A stretch of DNA of 64,000 bases from Pseudomonas sp. DC1.2 (GTDB lineage: Bacteria; Pseudomonadota; Gammaproteobacteria; Pseudomonadales; Pseudomonadaceae). Location of the stretch: assembly GCF_034351645.1 (NCBI RefSeq), contig NZ_CP133782.1:4531001-4595000 (forward strand). Direction: 5' to 3'. Positions 44,171-52,833 of this stretch are shown here, piece after piece. Position numbers and translations under genes: made by a program. The stretch's first letter is position 1; each line of letters starts with the position of its first letter. A model generated the notes under the pieces. It saw only the letters and a program-made list of their open reading frames with translations. It made no database searches and had not been told where the DNA came from.

Positions 44171-44666
44171 CATCCACGACGTCTACACCTATCGCTACAA
44201 CGACAACTATAGCTACGACTGCATTCTGCTGAGTTACACCTGGGAGGATGACGCCAGCAAACTCGCGCTGTTCAGCGACAAGGAACTGGTCACCCGCTGC
44301 GCCAATGAACTGGACCGCATCCTGATGAACTCGACCAATATCCAGGAAAAAATCTCGCCGTACATCGGCCTTGATCAAGCCGTGGTGCATCGCTGGATGA
44401 GCGATAAAAACGCTCTTGGTTGTGCAAAGTTATACCGACCCGGCACCTACTACGACGCAGTCAGCCTGATGAAGTACAACCGGGACTTCGCGCATGTTTC
44501 AGGTCTGTATTTTTCCGGTGAGTCGTTTTCAGTCGATGCCGGCTGGACCGAGCCCTGCTTTCGAGGCGCCATTGATGCAGTCATTCATATTTGCAATAAA
44601 ACTGAAGCCATCTTCAATGGCGGCTTTTCGATGAGTGACTATCCCGAATACAAGCTCCGTAGCTGA
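44171..44666 (+). pseudogene. flavin amino-acid 2-monooxygenase/oxidase, 3' part
   Basis: This is the C-terminal 165 codons of the split enzyme. CILLSYTWEDDASKLALF matches the LSYTWEDDA motif shared by tryptophan, lysine and phenylalanine 2-monooxygenases. GLYFSGESFSVDAGWTEPCF matches the C-terminal flavin-binding motif (GxxxSxxxGWxEGA). Joining 42838 to 44171 leaves the frame intact. The enzyme would convert an L-amino acid to the amide with CO2 release, or to a keto acid. There is no start of its own, so this part is not expected to be translated usefully. Confidence 0.87.
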
Positions 44667-44838
44667 CTCCAAGTCTCTGCCAATAGCCCGATTGGAGGTG
44701 TATTGGCTCGGACTACCACATCTTGGGATAAGGACTACACGCTATACGGAAGAGACTGACTACCCGTTATTTCCCGAATCACTTCTTATAAATACGCCAT
44801 TAAACAGCGTGAATAAAAATAAAAAGAGGTTATCCGGA

Positions 44839-45726
44839 ATGAGCGAGTCAACAAGCCCTGTGCGTGTAGCAGTCGTACAATTCGATCCACAAGTCGGCAC
44901 GGATAATCGAGTAGCAAATCTGCGTCGAAGCCTGGAACTGACTTTGGAAGCGGTGGACGGAGGAGCAAACCTCATTGTCCTGCCGGAGCTGTCGAGTACC
45001 GGTTATTTCTTCACTAATCGACAGGATGCGTTTGATCACTCCGAAGCGGTTCCCAGCGGCCCCAGTGTGCAGAGCTGGGTAGATTTCGCCTGTAAACACA
45101 AGATTTATCTAGTAGCCGGTTTGACCGAACGCGATGGCGTGCGGCTGTTCAACACAGCGGTGCTGGTAGGGCCCGATGGTTTTATCGGCAAATACCGAAA
45201 AGCCCATTTGTGGAACCTTGAAAAGCTGTGGTTCACACCGGGCGACTTGGGCTTTCCGGTTTTTGAAACACCGATTGGCCGCATTGGCCTGTTGATCTGC
45301 TGGGATATCTGGTTTCCAGAGGTGCCTCGCATTCTCAGTCAGCAAGGTGCAGATATTATTTGCAGCCTCAACAACTGGGTGTGGACGCCTCCTCCGCTGT
45401 TCGATGACGCCGGAAAGTGCATGGCGTCGTACCTGACGATGACCGCGGCTCACGTTAACAATGTGTTTATTGCCGCTGCCAGCCGGATAGGTGAAGAGCG
45501 AGGAGCTCGTTACTTGGGTTGTTCGTTGATTGCCGGCACCAATGGATGGCCGATTGGCGTAGTGGCTTCCGCGGATAAGCAAGAAATCCTGTTTGCCGAC
45601 ATCGACCTCACGAGTTCGCGTAGCGCGCCCATCTGGAACAACCTCAACGATCTGCATCGGGATCGTCGAGCCGATCTCTACGATCAAATGCTCGGTTACA
45701 CCCAACACCCTTGTCTCCCGCGCTGA
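44839..45726 (+). CDS. carbon-nitrogen hydrolase (nitrilase-superfamily amidase)
   Basis: The protein has 295 residues. The Glu-Lys-Cys catalytic triad is visible: E50 (VLPELSSTGY), K121 (KYRKAHLW), C154 (LLICWDIWFPEV). The start is ATG 44839 (MSESTSPVRVAVVQFDP) with AGAGG upstream. Its position after an amino-acid 2-monooxygenase-like gene matches lysine catabolism, where DavB makes 5-aminovaleramide and the nitrilase-fold amidase DavA hydrolyses it. By analogy this enzyme would release the acid and ammonia from the amide made upstream. A 172-base AT-rich gap precedes it, so it may have its own promoter and still be expressed despite the IS. Confidence 0.88.
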   Translation: MSESTSPVRVAVVQFDPQVGTDNRVANLRRSLELTLEAVDGGANLIVLPELSSTGYFFTNRQDAFDHSEAVPSGPSVQSWVDFACKHKIYLVAGLTERDGVRLFNTAVLVGPDGFIGKYRKAHLWNLEKLWFTPGDLGFPVFETPIGRIGLLICWDIWFPEVPRILSQQGADIICSLNNWVWTPPPLFDDAGKCMASYLTMTAAHVNNVFIAAASRIGEERGARYLGCSLIAGTNGWPIGVVASADKQEILFADIDLTSSRSAPIWNNLNDLHRDRRADLYDQMLGYTQHPCLPR

Positions 45727-45741
45727 TAAGGGGTCCTCACC

Positions 45742-46962
45742 ATGCAAACCAAAACCGAAGTCCCTCGGCAGAACGCTCGTGCCAGCAGATCAGCATTCGA
45801 CATGGCTATTATTGTGCTGATGATCGTCACGGCGCTGCTGATTACTTGGCTTTCATTCACCCACCGCTCCACATGGGCCGCCCATTGGCCGGATTACAAC
45901 CACATGGTCTCCAGCCTTCCAGGTCCTAGTGCCTGGCTACGCTGGGTATTGGGTGACATCAGTGAGGTGGCATTCTACAAACACGAATTCGCCTCTATTG
46001 GACTGTTGGCTGGAGCCTACCTGGCTTACTGGGCGAATCGCACAGGAAAGGTCTGGCAAGGCTTCGCCATTTCCTACGGCAGCGGCTTATGGCCATGGTT
46101 AATCACCAGTTCGTTGCTCGGGCTGCTGCTGAGTAATCTGTTGTGGGGATGGACGGTCACGGCGACTAGTTGGCAGCCTACTTTTGCGGCCTTTGTTTCG
46201 TTGCCGGCAGCGATGGTGCTGATGTTTGGACGCGGCTGGAAAGTCGCAATCAACGGCGCAATCATGGGCGCGGTGCTGGTTACTCCGATGTGCCTGCTGA
46301 TCGTCAACTATGTGTGCAATCCATTGGGCCTGCCGGTAGTGATCGGAAATGTTTCTGGAATGGCCGTCGCCAGCGTTGCTGCCTTTGTACTCTGTCGATT
46401 CGTGCCGAACCTGATGAAGTCTCAACAACCGGCCTCATCCGAAAAATCGGCGGAAACTATCCCCACCCCCTCTCAAACAAAAACACCTGACTACGGAGTC
46501 GTCTGGAGCCTGCGTCGAGTGTTGGCGGACTTTTCAGAGGCACCGTTCTTTGGCAACGAACTGGCAAGCATCGGTCTCCTGTTAGGTGCGTTACTGGCTT
46601 ACACATTGAACCCAATGAGTCCCGTTTACGGCTCGGGCCTACTGCCGCAGCTGATCGGTGCACAGGCCCTGACCTCGGCACTCGGGATAATAATCTGGCG
46701 CCGACAATGGATGCTACTTGGCTGGTATCCCACTTACGTTCCTCTGGTGTCCGTCGTACCGGCAGCCATCCTGACTTATGGAGGCAGTTGGCAAGTCATC
46801 ACCTCAAGCGCGTTGTTCGGAGCAATGATGGCGCCACCTTTGGCCCGAGCGATTTCCAAGCGGCTGCCCGACTACATGCATTCATATATCGGTAATGTTT
46901 TATCCATGGCCATCAGCACCCTGCTGATCATTCCGCTGATTGGGCTTCTCATAGCCGGTTAA
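45742..46962 (+). CDS. polytopic membrane protein with two homologous halves, unknown function
   Basis: This 406-residue protein has about ten to twelve hydrophobic segments and AAGGGG before the ATG. Two halves repeat one pattern: LRWVLGDISEVAFYKHEFAS then IGLLAGAYLAY (about 67-97), and LRRVLADFSEAPFFGNELAS then IGLLLGALLAY (about 255-285). Each is followed by YGSGLWPWLI / YGSGLLPQLI, a WxPT(F/Y) motif and an IGNVSGMAV / IGNVLSMAI ending. A charged linker (about 225-248) joins them. I do not recognise the family. Position between an amidase and an asparaginase suggests uptake or export of an amino acid or amide. Confidence 0.8.
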   Translation: MQTKTEVPRQNARASRSAFDMAIIVLMIVTALLITWLSFTHRSTWAAHWPDYNHMVSSLPGPSAWLRWVLGDISEVAFYKHEFASIGLLAGAYLAYWANRTGKVWQGFAISYGSGLWPWLITSSLLGLLLSNLLWGWTVTATSWQPTFAAFVSLPAAMVLMFGRGWKVAINGAIMGAVLVTPMCLLIVNYVCNPLGLPVVIGNVSGMAVASVAAFVLCRFVPNLMKSQQPASSEKSAETIPTPSQTKTPDYGVVWSLRRVLADFSEAPFFGNELASIGLLLGALLAYTLNPMSPVYGSGLLPQLIGAQALTSALGIIIWRRQWMLLGWYPTYVPLVSVVPAAILTYGGSWQVITSSALFGAMMAPPLARAISKRLPDYMHSYIGNVLSMAISTLLIIPLIGLLIAG

Positions 46963-47044
46963 CCCACCTACCAGCATTTGCCACTCGGCTGTACCCGTGA
47001 GGTACAGCCACTTCCAAATCACGATCAGTAAAACGAGGTGCAAC

Positions 47045-48028
47045 ATGAACCTGCCTAAACTGGCTGTAGCAGCACTTGGCGGTACGGTGAGCATGCAAGC
47101 CGGGAATGCTGGCGAAGGTGTTATGCCGACAGTCAGCGGTGAATCCATGCTGTCCACGGTTCCAGAACTGGCTACCCTGGCAGAAGTAACTGTCGAGACG
47201 CTTGGACTATTCCCTAGCGCCTCACTGGACTTCGTGTTCCTGCTGAATGTTCTTTCGTGGGCAAATTACCAGATCGCTGAGGGTGCAAACGGTGTTGTCA
47301 TCACTCAGGGGACCGACACGCTCGAAGAAACAGCCGCCTTCTTCGATTACTTATGGAACCATGACGAACCGCTGATTCTGACCGGGGCGATGCGTTCTGC
47401 GAGCCAGGCAGGCCCCGACGGCCCGGCAAACTTGCTGGATGCCTGCAGGGTTGCACTGGCTGGAACCAGTCGTAAGCGTGGCGTTCAAGTCGTCATGAAT
47501 GGTCAAATTCATCAGGCAAACGTCATTCGTAAAACCGACTCTTTGGCGTTGCAGGGTTTTACCTCGCCCGTTGTTGGCGCTGTCGGCATGATTCTGGAAG
47601 AAACCGTCTACTATCTACGCGAACCGATACGCCGCTTGGTTTTACCCTTGCCACAACAAACAACACAGGCGATAGCCCTGCTTGAAACTTCTCTTTGCGC
47701 CGATACCTATTTATTGGAAAACATCCTGAAACTGGGTTATGACGGTTTGGTTATTGCCGGTTTCGGAGCAGGACACGTTCCAGCGAATTGGGCTGACATT
47801 ATCGAAACAATCGCAAAAAATATTCCCGTCATCATTGCCACACGCACAGGCTCTGGCTCCACCGCTCAATCGTCATATGGTTTTTTAGGGGGGGAGATTG
47901 ACTTGATACGCCGAGGCGCATTGATGGCGGGATTCCTCTGCCCTCGCAAAGCCAGAATCCTGCTTTGGCTGACGGTCGGGTGCCAGCAGCAGGATGAACT
48001 GCCGCGTTATCTCAAATCTAACGCGTAA
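47045..48028 (+). CDS. asparaginase
   Basis: This 327-residue enzyme of the L-asparaginase (AnsA/AnsB) family hydrolyses asparagine, and often glutamine, to the acid and ammonia. The first threonine motif is ALGGTVSM (T14), and the second VITQGTDTLEETA holds T90 and D91 of the catalytic set. GAMRSASQAGPDGPANLLDA supplies the dimer-site segment. The start is ATG 47045 with GAGG upstream; no signal peptide is seen, so it is cytoplasmic. It is the last gene of the cluster and is followed immediately by a terminator. A hydrolase for another amide is possible. Confidence 0.9.
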   Translation: MNLPKLAVAALGGTVSMQAGNAGEGVMPTVSGESMLSTVPELATLAEVTVETLGLFPSASLDFVFLLNVLSWANYQIAEGANGVVITQGTDTLEETAAFFDYLWNHDEPLILTGAMRSASQAGPDGPANLLDACRVALAGTSRKRGVQVVMNGQIHQANVIRKTDSLALQGFTSPVVGAVGMILEETVYYLREPIRRLVLPLPQQTTQAIALLETSLCADTYLLENILKLGYDGLVIAGFGAGHVPANWADIIETIAKNIPVIIATRTGSGSTAQSSYGFLGGEIDLIRRGALMAGFLCPRKARILLWLTVGCQQQDELPRYLKSNA

Positions 48029-48054
48029 AAAAGGCCTGCAATGCAGGCCTTTTT
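48027..48054. terminator. bidirectional terminator between asparaginase and zapE genes
   Basis: AAAAAAGGCCTGCA-TGCAGGCCTTTTT forms a perfect hairpin overlapping the asparaginase stop codon and lying 18 bases beyond the zapE stop. Confidence 0.88.
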
Positions 48055-48072
48055 CAGTTTCAAACCCTCGTC

Positions 48073-49167
48073 CTACGGCTTGTGCGCCCGAGACAGGAAT
48101 TCGTGCGATTGCATTTCCAGCAAACGGCTAAGCGTGCGCTGGAACTCAAAGTTCAGACGACCGCCGGTGTAGAGGTCTTTGAGCTCTACTTCAGCAGAAA
48201 TGATCAGCTTCACGTTTCGGTCGTAGAACTCGTCGACCATGTTGATAAAGCGTCGGGCGATGTCGTCGGTGGTGACGGTCATCTGCTCGACACCACTGAG
48301 CAACACGGCGTGGAAGATTTTACCCAGTTCGATGTAATCGTTTTGGCTACGCGGACCGTCGCACAGTTCGCGGAAGTCGAACCAGGCCACGTCATCGCAC
48401 GTGCGCAGGGCTCGGATTTCACGGTTCTCGATCATCAGCACGTCGTTTTCGATGGCTTGCGTGCATTCCGGTGTCAAGGCGCGGAAGCTTTTACGCAGGC
48501 TTTCGTGGGACGCTTCGTCGAGCGGGAAGTGAAACAGCTCGGCTTGCTCAAGGTGACGCAGACGATAATCAACGCCACTGTCGACGTTAACGATGTCGGT
48601 GTTCTGTTTGATCAGCGCGATGGCCGGCAGAAAGCGCGCACGTTGCAGACCGTCCTTGTACAGGCCGTCCGGGACGATGTTCGAGGTCGCAACCAGGGTC
48701 ACACCGTTCTTGAACAGCTCTTCCATCAGCGTGCCAAGAATCATGGCGTCGGTGATATCGGAGACGAAGAACTCATCGAAACAGATCACCCGGGCTTCAT
48801 CGGAAAAACGCTTGGCGATGATGGTCAGCGGGTTTTTCTCACCGGGCAGGGTCTTCATTTCTTCGTGTACACGCTTCATGAAGCGGTGGAAGTGAGTGCG
48901 GACCTTTTCCTTGAACGGCAGGGCTTCGAAGAACGTGTCGACCAGGTAGGTCTTGCCACGGCCAACACCGCCCCAGAAATACAGGCCCTTGACCGGCACC
49001 TGCTCTTTCTTGCCAAACAGCTTGCCGAGCAGGCCCGGTTTATTCTGCGAGGCCGCGACCAGGTCGTCATACAGGCGCTGCAAATGGCGTACAGCAGTTT
49101 CCTGCGCGGCGTCGTGGAAGAAGTCCGGGCGTTTCAGATCAGCTTGATATCGTTCTAGGGGCGTCAT
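48073..49167 (-). CDS. zapE: cell division ATPase ZapE
   Basis: ZapE is an AFG1-like AAA ATPase that acts on FtsZ rings late in division. It has 364 residues, with Walker A GGVGRGKT (66-73) and Walker B VICFDEFFVSDITD. Sensor and arginine motifs follow (VATSNIVPDGLYKDGLQRAR). It lies next to trpS and away from dcw in this genome. Confidence 0.95.
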   Translation of the reverse strand: MTPLERYQADLKRPDFFHDAAQETAVRHLQRLYDDLVAASQNKPGLLGKLFGKKEQVPVKGLYFWGGVGRGKTYLVDTFFEALPFKEKVRTHFHRFMKRVHEEMKTLPGEKNPLTIIAKRFSDEARVICFDEFFVSDITDAMILGTLMEELFKNGVTLVATSNIVPDGLYKDGLQRARFLPAIALIKQNTDIVNVDSGVDYRLRHLEQAELFHFPLDEASHESLRKSFRALTPECTQAIENDVLMIENREIRALRTCDDVAWFDFRELCDGPRSQNDYIELGKIFHAVLLSGVEQMTVTTDDIARRFINMVDEFYDRNVKLIISAEVELKDLYTGGRLNFEFQRTLSRLLEMQSHEFLSRAHKP

Positions 49168-49257
49168 AATTCGTTAGCAAGGCAACAAAAACGGGCGGTC
49201 ACTGTAGCGACGGCCCGTAGGAATGGCAATCGGCCCTTGGTCGGACCGAGCCGTTGT

Positions 49258-50613
49258 TTAGTCCTGAACCGGCGTCAGCGCGACTCGCAGAGCGTCGATG
49301 GCAACATCACGCGCCGCGCTGTCGGCGAAGCCTGGGCTGTCGGCAACGCACTCACCTTGCAGCCAGACGCTGAAGCTCAGGTCTTCGCTGCGCACGTCCA
49401 GAGGCTGGCCGGCTTGCAGTTGCTTGGTCACTTGACCAGCGGCTTTGCCGTCAGAGAAGTGACGCGACAACAGCAGTTGCTCGCCATCAGCCGCCAGCAA
49501 ACGGAAGCGGAAACTGCCGTCGTCCTCACGGAAGCTGACGAAGCGCGCGGCTTTTGCAGCCTTCTTTTTGGTGGCAGCAACCACTTGGGTCTGAGCAACA
49601 AAAGAACGCAGGCCAACCGCTTCACGCAGCTCGTTGAGGAACGGGGTCGCTACGGCACGGGCCTTTTTGGCGCCGATTTGCAGCATGTCTTCCAGGTCCG
49701 CCGGACGCTCGATCAACTGGTGATACTGCTCGCGCGACTCGCCCAGCTCACTGTCGAGGAGTTGGAACAGACGATGCTTCGCCTCGCCCCAACCCAGGCC
49801 CTGCAACAGTTCACTGCGCAATTCGTCGGACTGCGCAGGGGTAGCGAAAGCCTGGAACAAGGTGAACAGGTGCGAACTGTCAGGGTCTTTCGCTTCGCCC
49901 GGCGCGCGCGAATCGGTGACGATCCGCGAGATCGCGTCCTTCATGTCCTTGGCGCTGCTAAACAGCGGAATGGTGTTGTCGTAGCTTTTCGACATCTTGC
50001 GCCCGTCGAGGCCCGGCAAGGTGGCGACGCTTTCTTCGATCAGCGCTTCAGGCATGGTGAAGAATTCTTTGCCTTGACCAAACAGATGGTTGAAGCGCTG
50101 GCCAATGTCCCGAGCCATTTCCACATGCTGGATCTGGTCGCGCCCCACCGGCACCTTGTGCGCGTTAAACATCAGGATGTCCGCCGCCATCAACACCGGA
50201 TAGCTGTACAAGCCCATGGTGATACCTGCATCAGGGTCTTCACCGGTTTCGACGTTCTTGTCCACCGACGCCTTGTAGGCATGCGCGCGATTGAGCAGAC
50301 CTTTGGCGGCCACGCAGGTCAGCAGCCACGTCAGCTCGGGGATTTCCGGGATGTCGGATTGGCGATAGAAGGTCACGCGGTCCACATCCAGGCCACCGGC
50401 CAGCCAGGTCGCGGCAATTTCCAGACGCGAGCGCTGGATGCGCAGCGGGTCATCGCATTTGATCAGGGCGTGGTAGTCGGCCAGGAAGTAGAACGAATCG
50501 GCATTGCTGTCACGGCTGGCGAGGATCGCCGGACGGATGGCACCGGCGTAGTTGCCCAGGTGCGGCGTGCCGGTGGTGGTGATGCCGGTGAGGATACGGG
50601 TACGAGTCGTCAT
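49258..50613 (-). CDS. trpS: tryptophanyl-tRNA synthetase with C-terminal extension
   Basis: This is a class I synthetase charging tRNA-Trp. The start is ATG 50613 (MTTRTRILTGITTTGTPHLG). The HIGH-like motif is TGTPHLGNYAG and the KMSKS loop is GRKMSKSYDNTIPLF. At 451 residues it exceeds the roughly 335 of E. coli TrpS. After the anticodon region (about 345) comes a lysine/alanine-rich linker (KKKAAKAARF) and an extra domain of about 75 residues (SFRFRLLAADGEQLLLSRHF) that resembles DUF1508/YegP repeats. Long forms of this sort are usual in pseudomonads. Confidence 0.95.
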   Translation of the reverse strand: MTTRTRILTGITTTGTPHLGNYAGAIRPAILASRDSNADSFYFLADYHALIKCDDPLRIQRSRLEIAATWLAGGLDVDRVTFYRQSDIPEIPELTWLLTCVAAKGLLNRAHAYKASVDKNVETGEDPDAGITMGLYSYPVLMAADILMFNAHKVPVGRDQIQHVEMARDIGQRFNHLFGQGKEFFTMPEALIEESVATLPGLDGRKMSKSYDNTIPLFSSAKDMKDAISRIVTDSRAPGEAKDPDSSHLFTLFQAFATPAQSDELRSELLQGLGWGEAKHRLFQLLDSELGESREQYHQLIERPADLEDMLQIGAKKARAVATPFLNELREAVGLRSFVAQTQVVAATKKKAAKAARFVSFREDDGSFRFRLLAADGEQLLLSRHFSDGKAAGQVTKQLQAGQPLDVRSEDLSFSVWLQGECVADSPGFADSAARDVAIDALRVALTPVQD

Positions 50614-50637
50614 GGGTAATCGCTTGTCAGACTGCAA

Positions 50638-51267
50638 TCAATTCGAAAGGCGCGGCAGGAGCAGATCCTTGAGATCGGTCAGCTTGCCATGAAAAAAGTG
50701 TCCGCATTCTGCCACTTTCAGCAGCTCATGGGGGCGATCAAGCGCGTCAGACCATTGGTAAACCAGTTGCGGATCGATGACTTCATCGGTTTGCGGCTGG
50801 ATCACGGTCAGTGCGCCTTGCTGCGGCAGTTGATCCTGATCACCCAGGCGCATTACCGCTGGCGCCACCATGAACAGATGCTTGAGCTGTTCGCCCTGGG
50901 CTTCCAGTCGCCCGCCAAGACTGGCAGCCACAAAGCCGCCGAAGGAGAAACCGAACAGGGTCAGGGGCAAGTCAGGATGCCTGGCGCGCAGCCATTGTGC
51001 CGCTGCCTGAGCATCATCGACTTCACCCGTACCCATGTCGTGCGTACCTTCACTGGCACCGACGCCGCGATAGTTAAAGCGCAACGTAATCAAACCGGCG
51101 TCGCGCGCGGTGCGCTGCAAGGTCGACACGACTTTATTGAGCATGGTGCCGCCCTGCACCGGGTTCGGATGGCAGATCAGTGCCACGCCGCGCGACTGTT
51201 CGTTATCCAGGTACAAAGCTTCCAGTTGACCCACCGGGCCATCAATCACTACAGGGGTTTCACGCAT
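50638..51267 (-). CDS. alpha/beta hydrolase
   Basis: This 209-residue serine hydrolase fold has the oxyanion segment ALICHPNPVQGGTMLNKVV, nucleophile elbow GFSFGG and late histidine VAECGHFFHG. The sequence matches the family of small conserved hydrolases found beside trpS in pseudomonads; the substrate is unknown. I start at ATG 51267; a TTG two codons upstream (51273) has the better-spaced GGAG and could be the real start. It is 24 bases ahead of trpS and probably cotranscribed. Confidence 0.87.
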   Translation of the reverse strand: MRETPVVIDGPVGQLEALYLDNEQSRGVALICHPNPVQGGTMLNKVVSTLQRTARDAGLITLRFNYRGVGASEGTHDMGTGEVDDAQAAAQWLRARHPDLPLTLFGFSFGGFVAASLGGRLEAQGEQLKHLFMVAPAVMRLGDQDQLPQQGALTVIQPQTDEVIDPQLVYQWSDALDRPHELLKVAECGHFFHGKLTDLKDLLLPRLSN

Positions 51268-51411
51268 AAGCAAGGAAGGAACTCCGTGACCTCGAATCGG
51301 GTCGACTCGTCTAGCAAAGTGTCTGTGCCAATCTATTGCGAGTTAATCGCGGTATACAGCGCAGGTTCGAGCCGTTAACGTAAAGCAAAGCCGTTTATAG
51401 AGGAAGGACTC

Positions 51412-51846
51412 GTGGAACACTCGCTCTTAGTTTGGTTGTTGCCGACTCTTGCCCTGGTTGTGGGTGTCGCCGCTGGATTTCTGATCGCTCGCCTGCTGCC
51501 GAATGCCGCGCCTAACCGCACGCAACGTCAGCTGGATGACATTCAGGAACGTTTCGACAGTTATCAAAACGAGGTGGTGACCCACTTCAACAGCACTGCA
51601 ACACTGGTCAAGAAGCTGACTCAGAGCTACCAGGAAGTGCAGGAACATCTCGCCGAGGGCGCCAACCGTCTGGCCCTGGACGAGCAGACTCGCCAACGCT
51701 TGCTGGCCGCCCTGCACGCCGACGCCGCCGTGGCACCACGGGAACGCCTGACGCCGCCGCGCAATCAGGAACCGCCACGCGATTACGCGCCAAAAACCCC
51801 GAACGCGCCGGGCATGCTTGATGAGCATTACGGCCTGAAGAAGTAA
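51412..51846 (+). CDS. YhcB/ZapG family membrane protein (DUF1043)
   Basis: This 144-residue protein starts at GTG 51412 with GAGGAAGG upstream. One N-terminal TM helix (about 6-27) is followed by a coiled coil (about 38-100, RQLDDIQERFDSYQNEVVTH) and a proline-rich tail. E. coli YhcB (ZapG) links division and cell elongation. It is monocistronic with a strong terminator. Confidence 0.88.
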   Translation: MEHSLLVWLLPTLALVVGVAAGFLIARLLPNAAPNRTQRQLDDIQERFDSYQNEVVTHFNSTATLVKKLTQSYQEVQEHLAEGANRLALDEQTRQRLLAALHADAAVAPRERLTPPRNQEPPRDYAPKTPNAPGMLDEHYGLKK

Positions 51847-51864
51847 TCAGGTTTCGCGCGATAC

Positions 51865-51904
51865 AAAAAGCCCTCGGACAAGTGATTGTCCGAGGGCTTT
51901 TTAT
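51865..51904 (+). terminator. terminator after the YhcB-like gene
   Basis: AAAAAGCCCTCGGACAA and TTGTCCGAGGGCTTTTT pair over 16 bases around a short loop, with a T run on the + strand. Confidence 0.9.
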
Positions 51905-51944
51905 GGCCTGGCTGCCTGCTCAAGAAGGACCGCAAACTGGTGAT

Positions 51945-51984
51945 ACAAAACCCCACCCGCTCTGCTGAGAATCGGGCGGGTTTA
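51945..51984 (-). terminator. terminator after the OmpA-type lipoprotein gene
   Basis: On the minus strand CCCGCCCG...CGGGTGGG (one G-T pair) is followed by GTTTTG, 23 bases beyond the stop codon. Confidence 0.6.
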
Positions 51985-52006
51985 TACCTGGGGTTCAGTC
52001 AGACGG

Positions 52007-52732
52007 TTACTGGTACTGCTGAGCAGGTTGACCCTGTTGCTGATATTGCTGACCCGGAATCGCCTTCAGGTTGACTTCAACTCGACGGTTCTGCGCCCGG
52101 CCATTGACGTCGCCGTTGCTGGCAATCGGATTATCCGGCCCGGCCCCGCGCGCCGACAGATTGGCGCCGCTGACACCCTGGGACGTCAGGTAAGTCGCCA
52201 CGCTCTGGGCGCGCCGCTGAGACAGGTCCATGTTGTGCTGACGGCTGCCGGTGCTGTCGGTGAAGCCGACGATTTCGATCTGGTTCTGGTTGAACTCCTT
52301 GAGCGAGCCCGCCAAATTGTTCAGCGGCTGATAGAAGCTCGGAGCGATGTTCGCCGAATCGGTGGCGAAGGTGATGTTGCCCGGCATGATCAACTTGATT
52401 TGATCGCCCTGACGCTGCACTTCAACCCCGGTATTGGCCATGCTGGCGCGTAGTTTGGCTTCCTGCTTGTCAGCGTAGTAACCGTAACCGGCAGCGGAGG
52501 CGCCCACCACGGCGGCGCCAATCAACGCGCCTTTGCCACGGTTGTTGTGGTCGATGGCGGCACCCGCCAGCGCACCGGCCAAGGCACCGAGGCCACCGTA
52601 TTTGGCTGTTTTGCTCATGCCTTGGGAGCCACTGTCGGCTTGCCCTTGATTGTCATAAGGGTTGGGCGATGCGCAACCGGCCAACAAGGCCACAGCGGTA
52701 GCAACAATTATCAAGCGAGGCTTGGTGAACAT
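52007..52732 (-). CDS. OmpA-family lipoprotein (YiaD-like)
   Basis: This 241-residue outer-membrane lipoprotein has a signal ending LLAGC with lipidated Cys20. A glycine-rich segment resembling the glycine-zipper (about 45-85, GGLGALAGALAGAAID and GALIGAAVVGASAAGYGYYA) comes next. A C-terminal OmpA peptidoglycan-binding domain follows (about 110-228; NQIEIVGFTDSTGSRQHNMD, LSQRRAQSVATYL, NRRVEV). A Q-rich tail ends the protein. It anchors the outer membrane to peptidoglycan; no partner is obvious. Confidence 0.92.
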   Translation of the reverse strand: MFTKPRLIIVATAVALLAGCASPNPYDNQGQADSGSQGMSKTAKYGGLGALAGALAGAAIDHNNRGKGALIGAAVVGASAAGYGYYADKQEAKLRASMANTGVEVQRQGDQIKLIMPGNITFATDSANIAPSFYQPLNNLAGSLKEFNQNQIEIVGFTDSTGSRQHNMDLSQRRAQSVATYLTSQGVSGANLSARGAGPDNPIASNGDVNGRAQNRRVEVNLKAIPGQQYQQQGQPAQQYQ

Positions 52733-52833
52733 GAAGAGCTCCTACTTTTGCATTCTGTGGTGCAACGGACGTTGGCAATAGACCACTGCGGGCGTTGGAT
52801 CACCGAAGACGACAAAAATTCAATCGCCGACCG

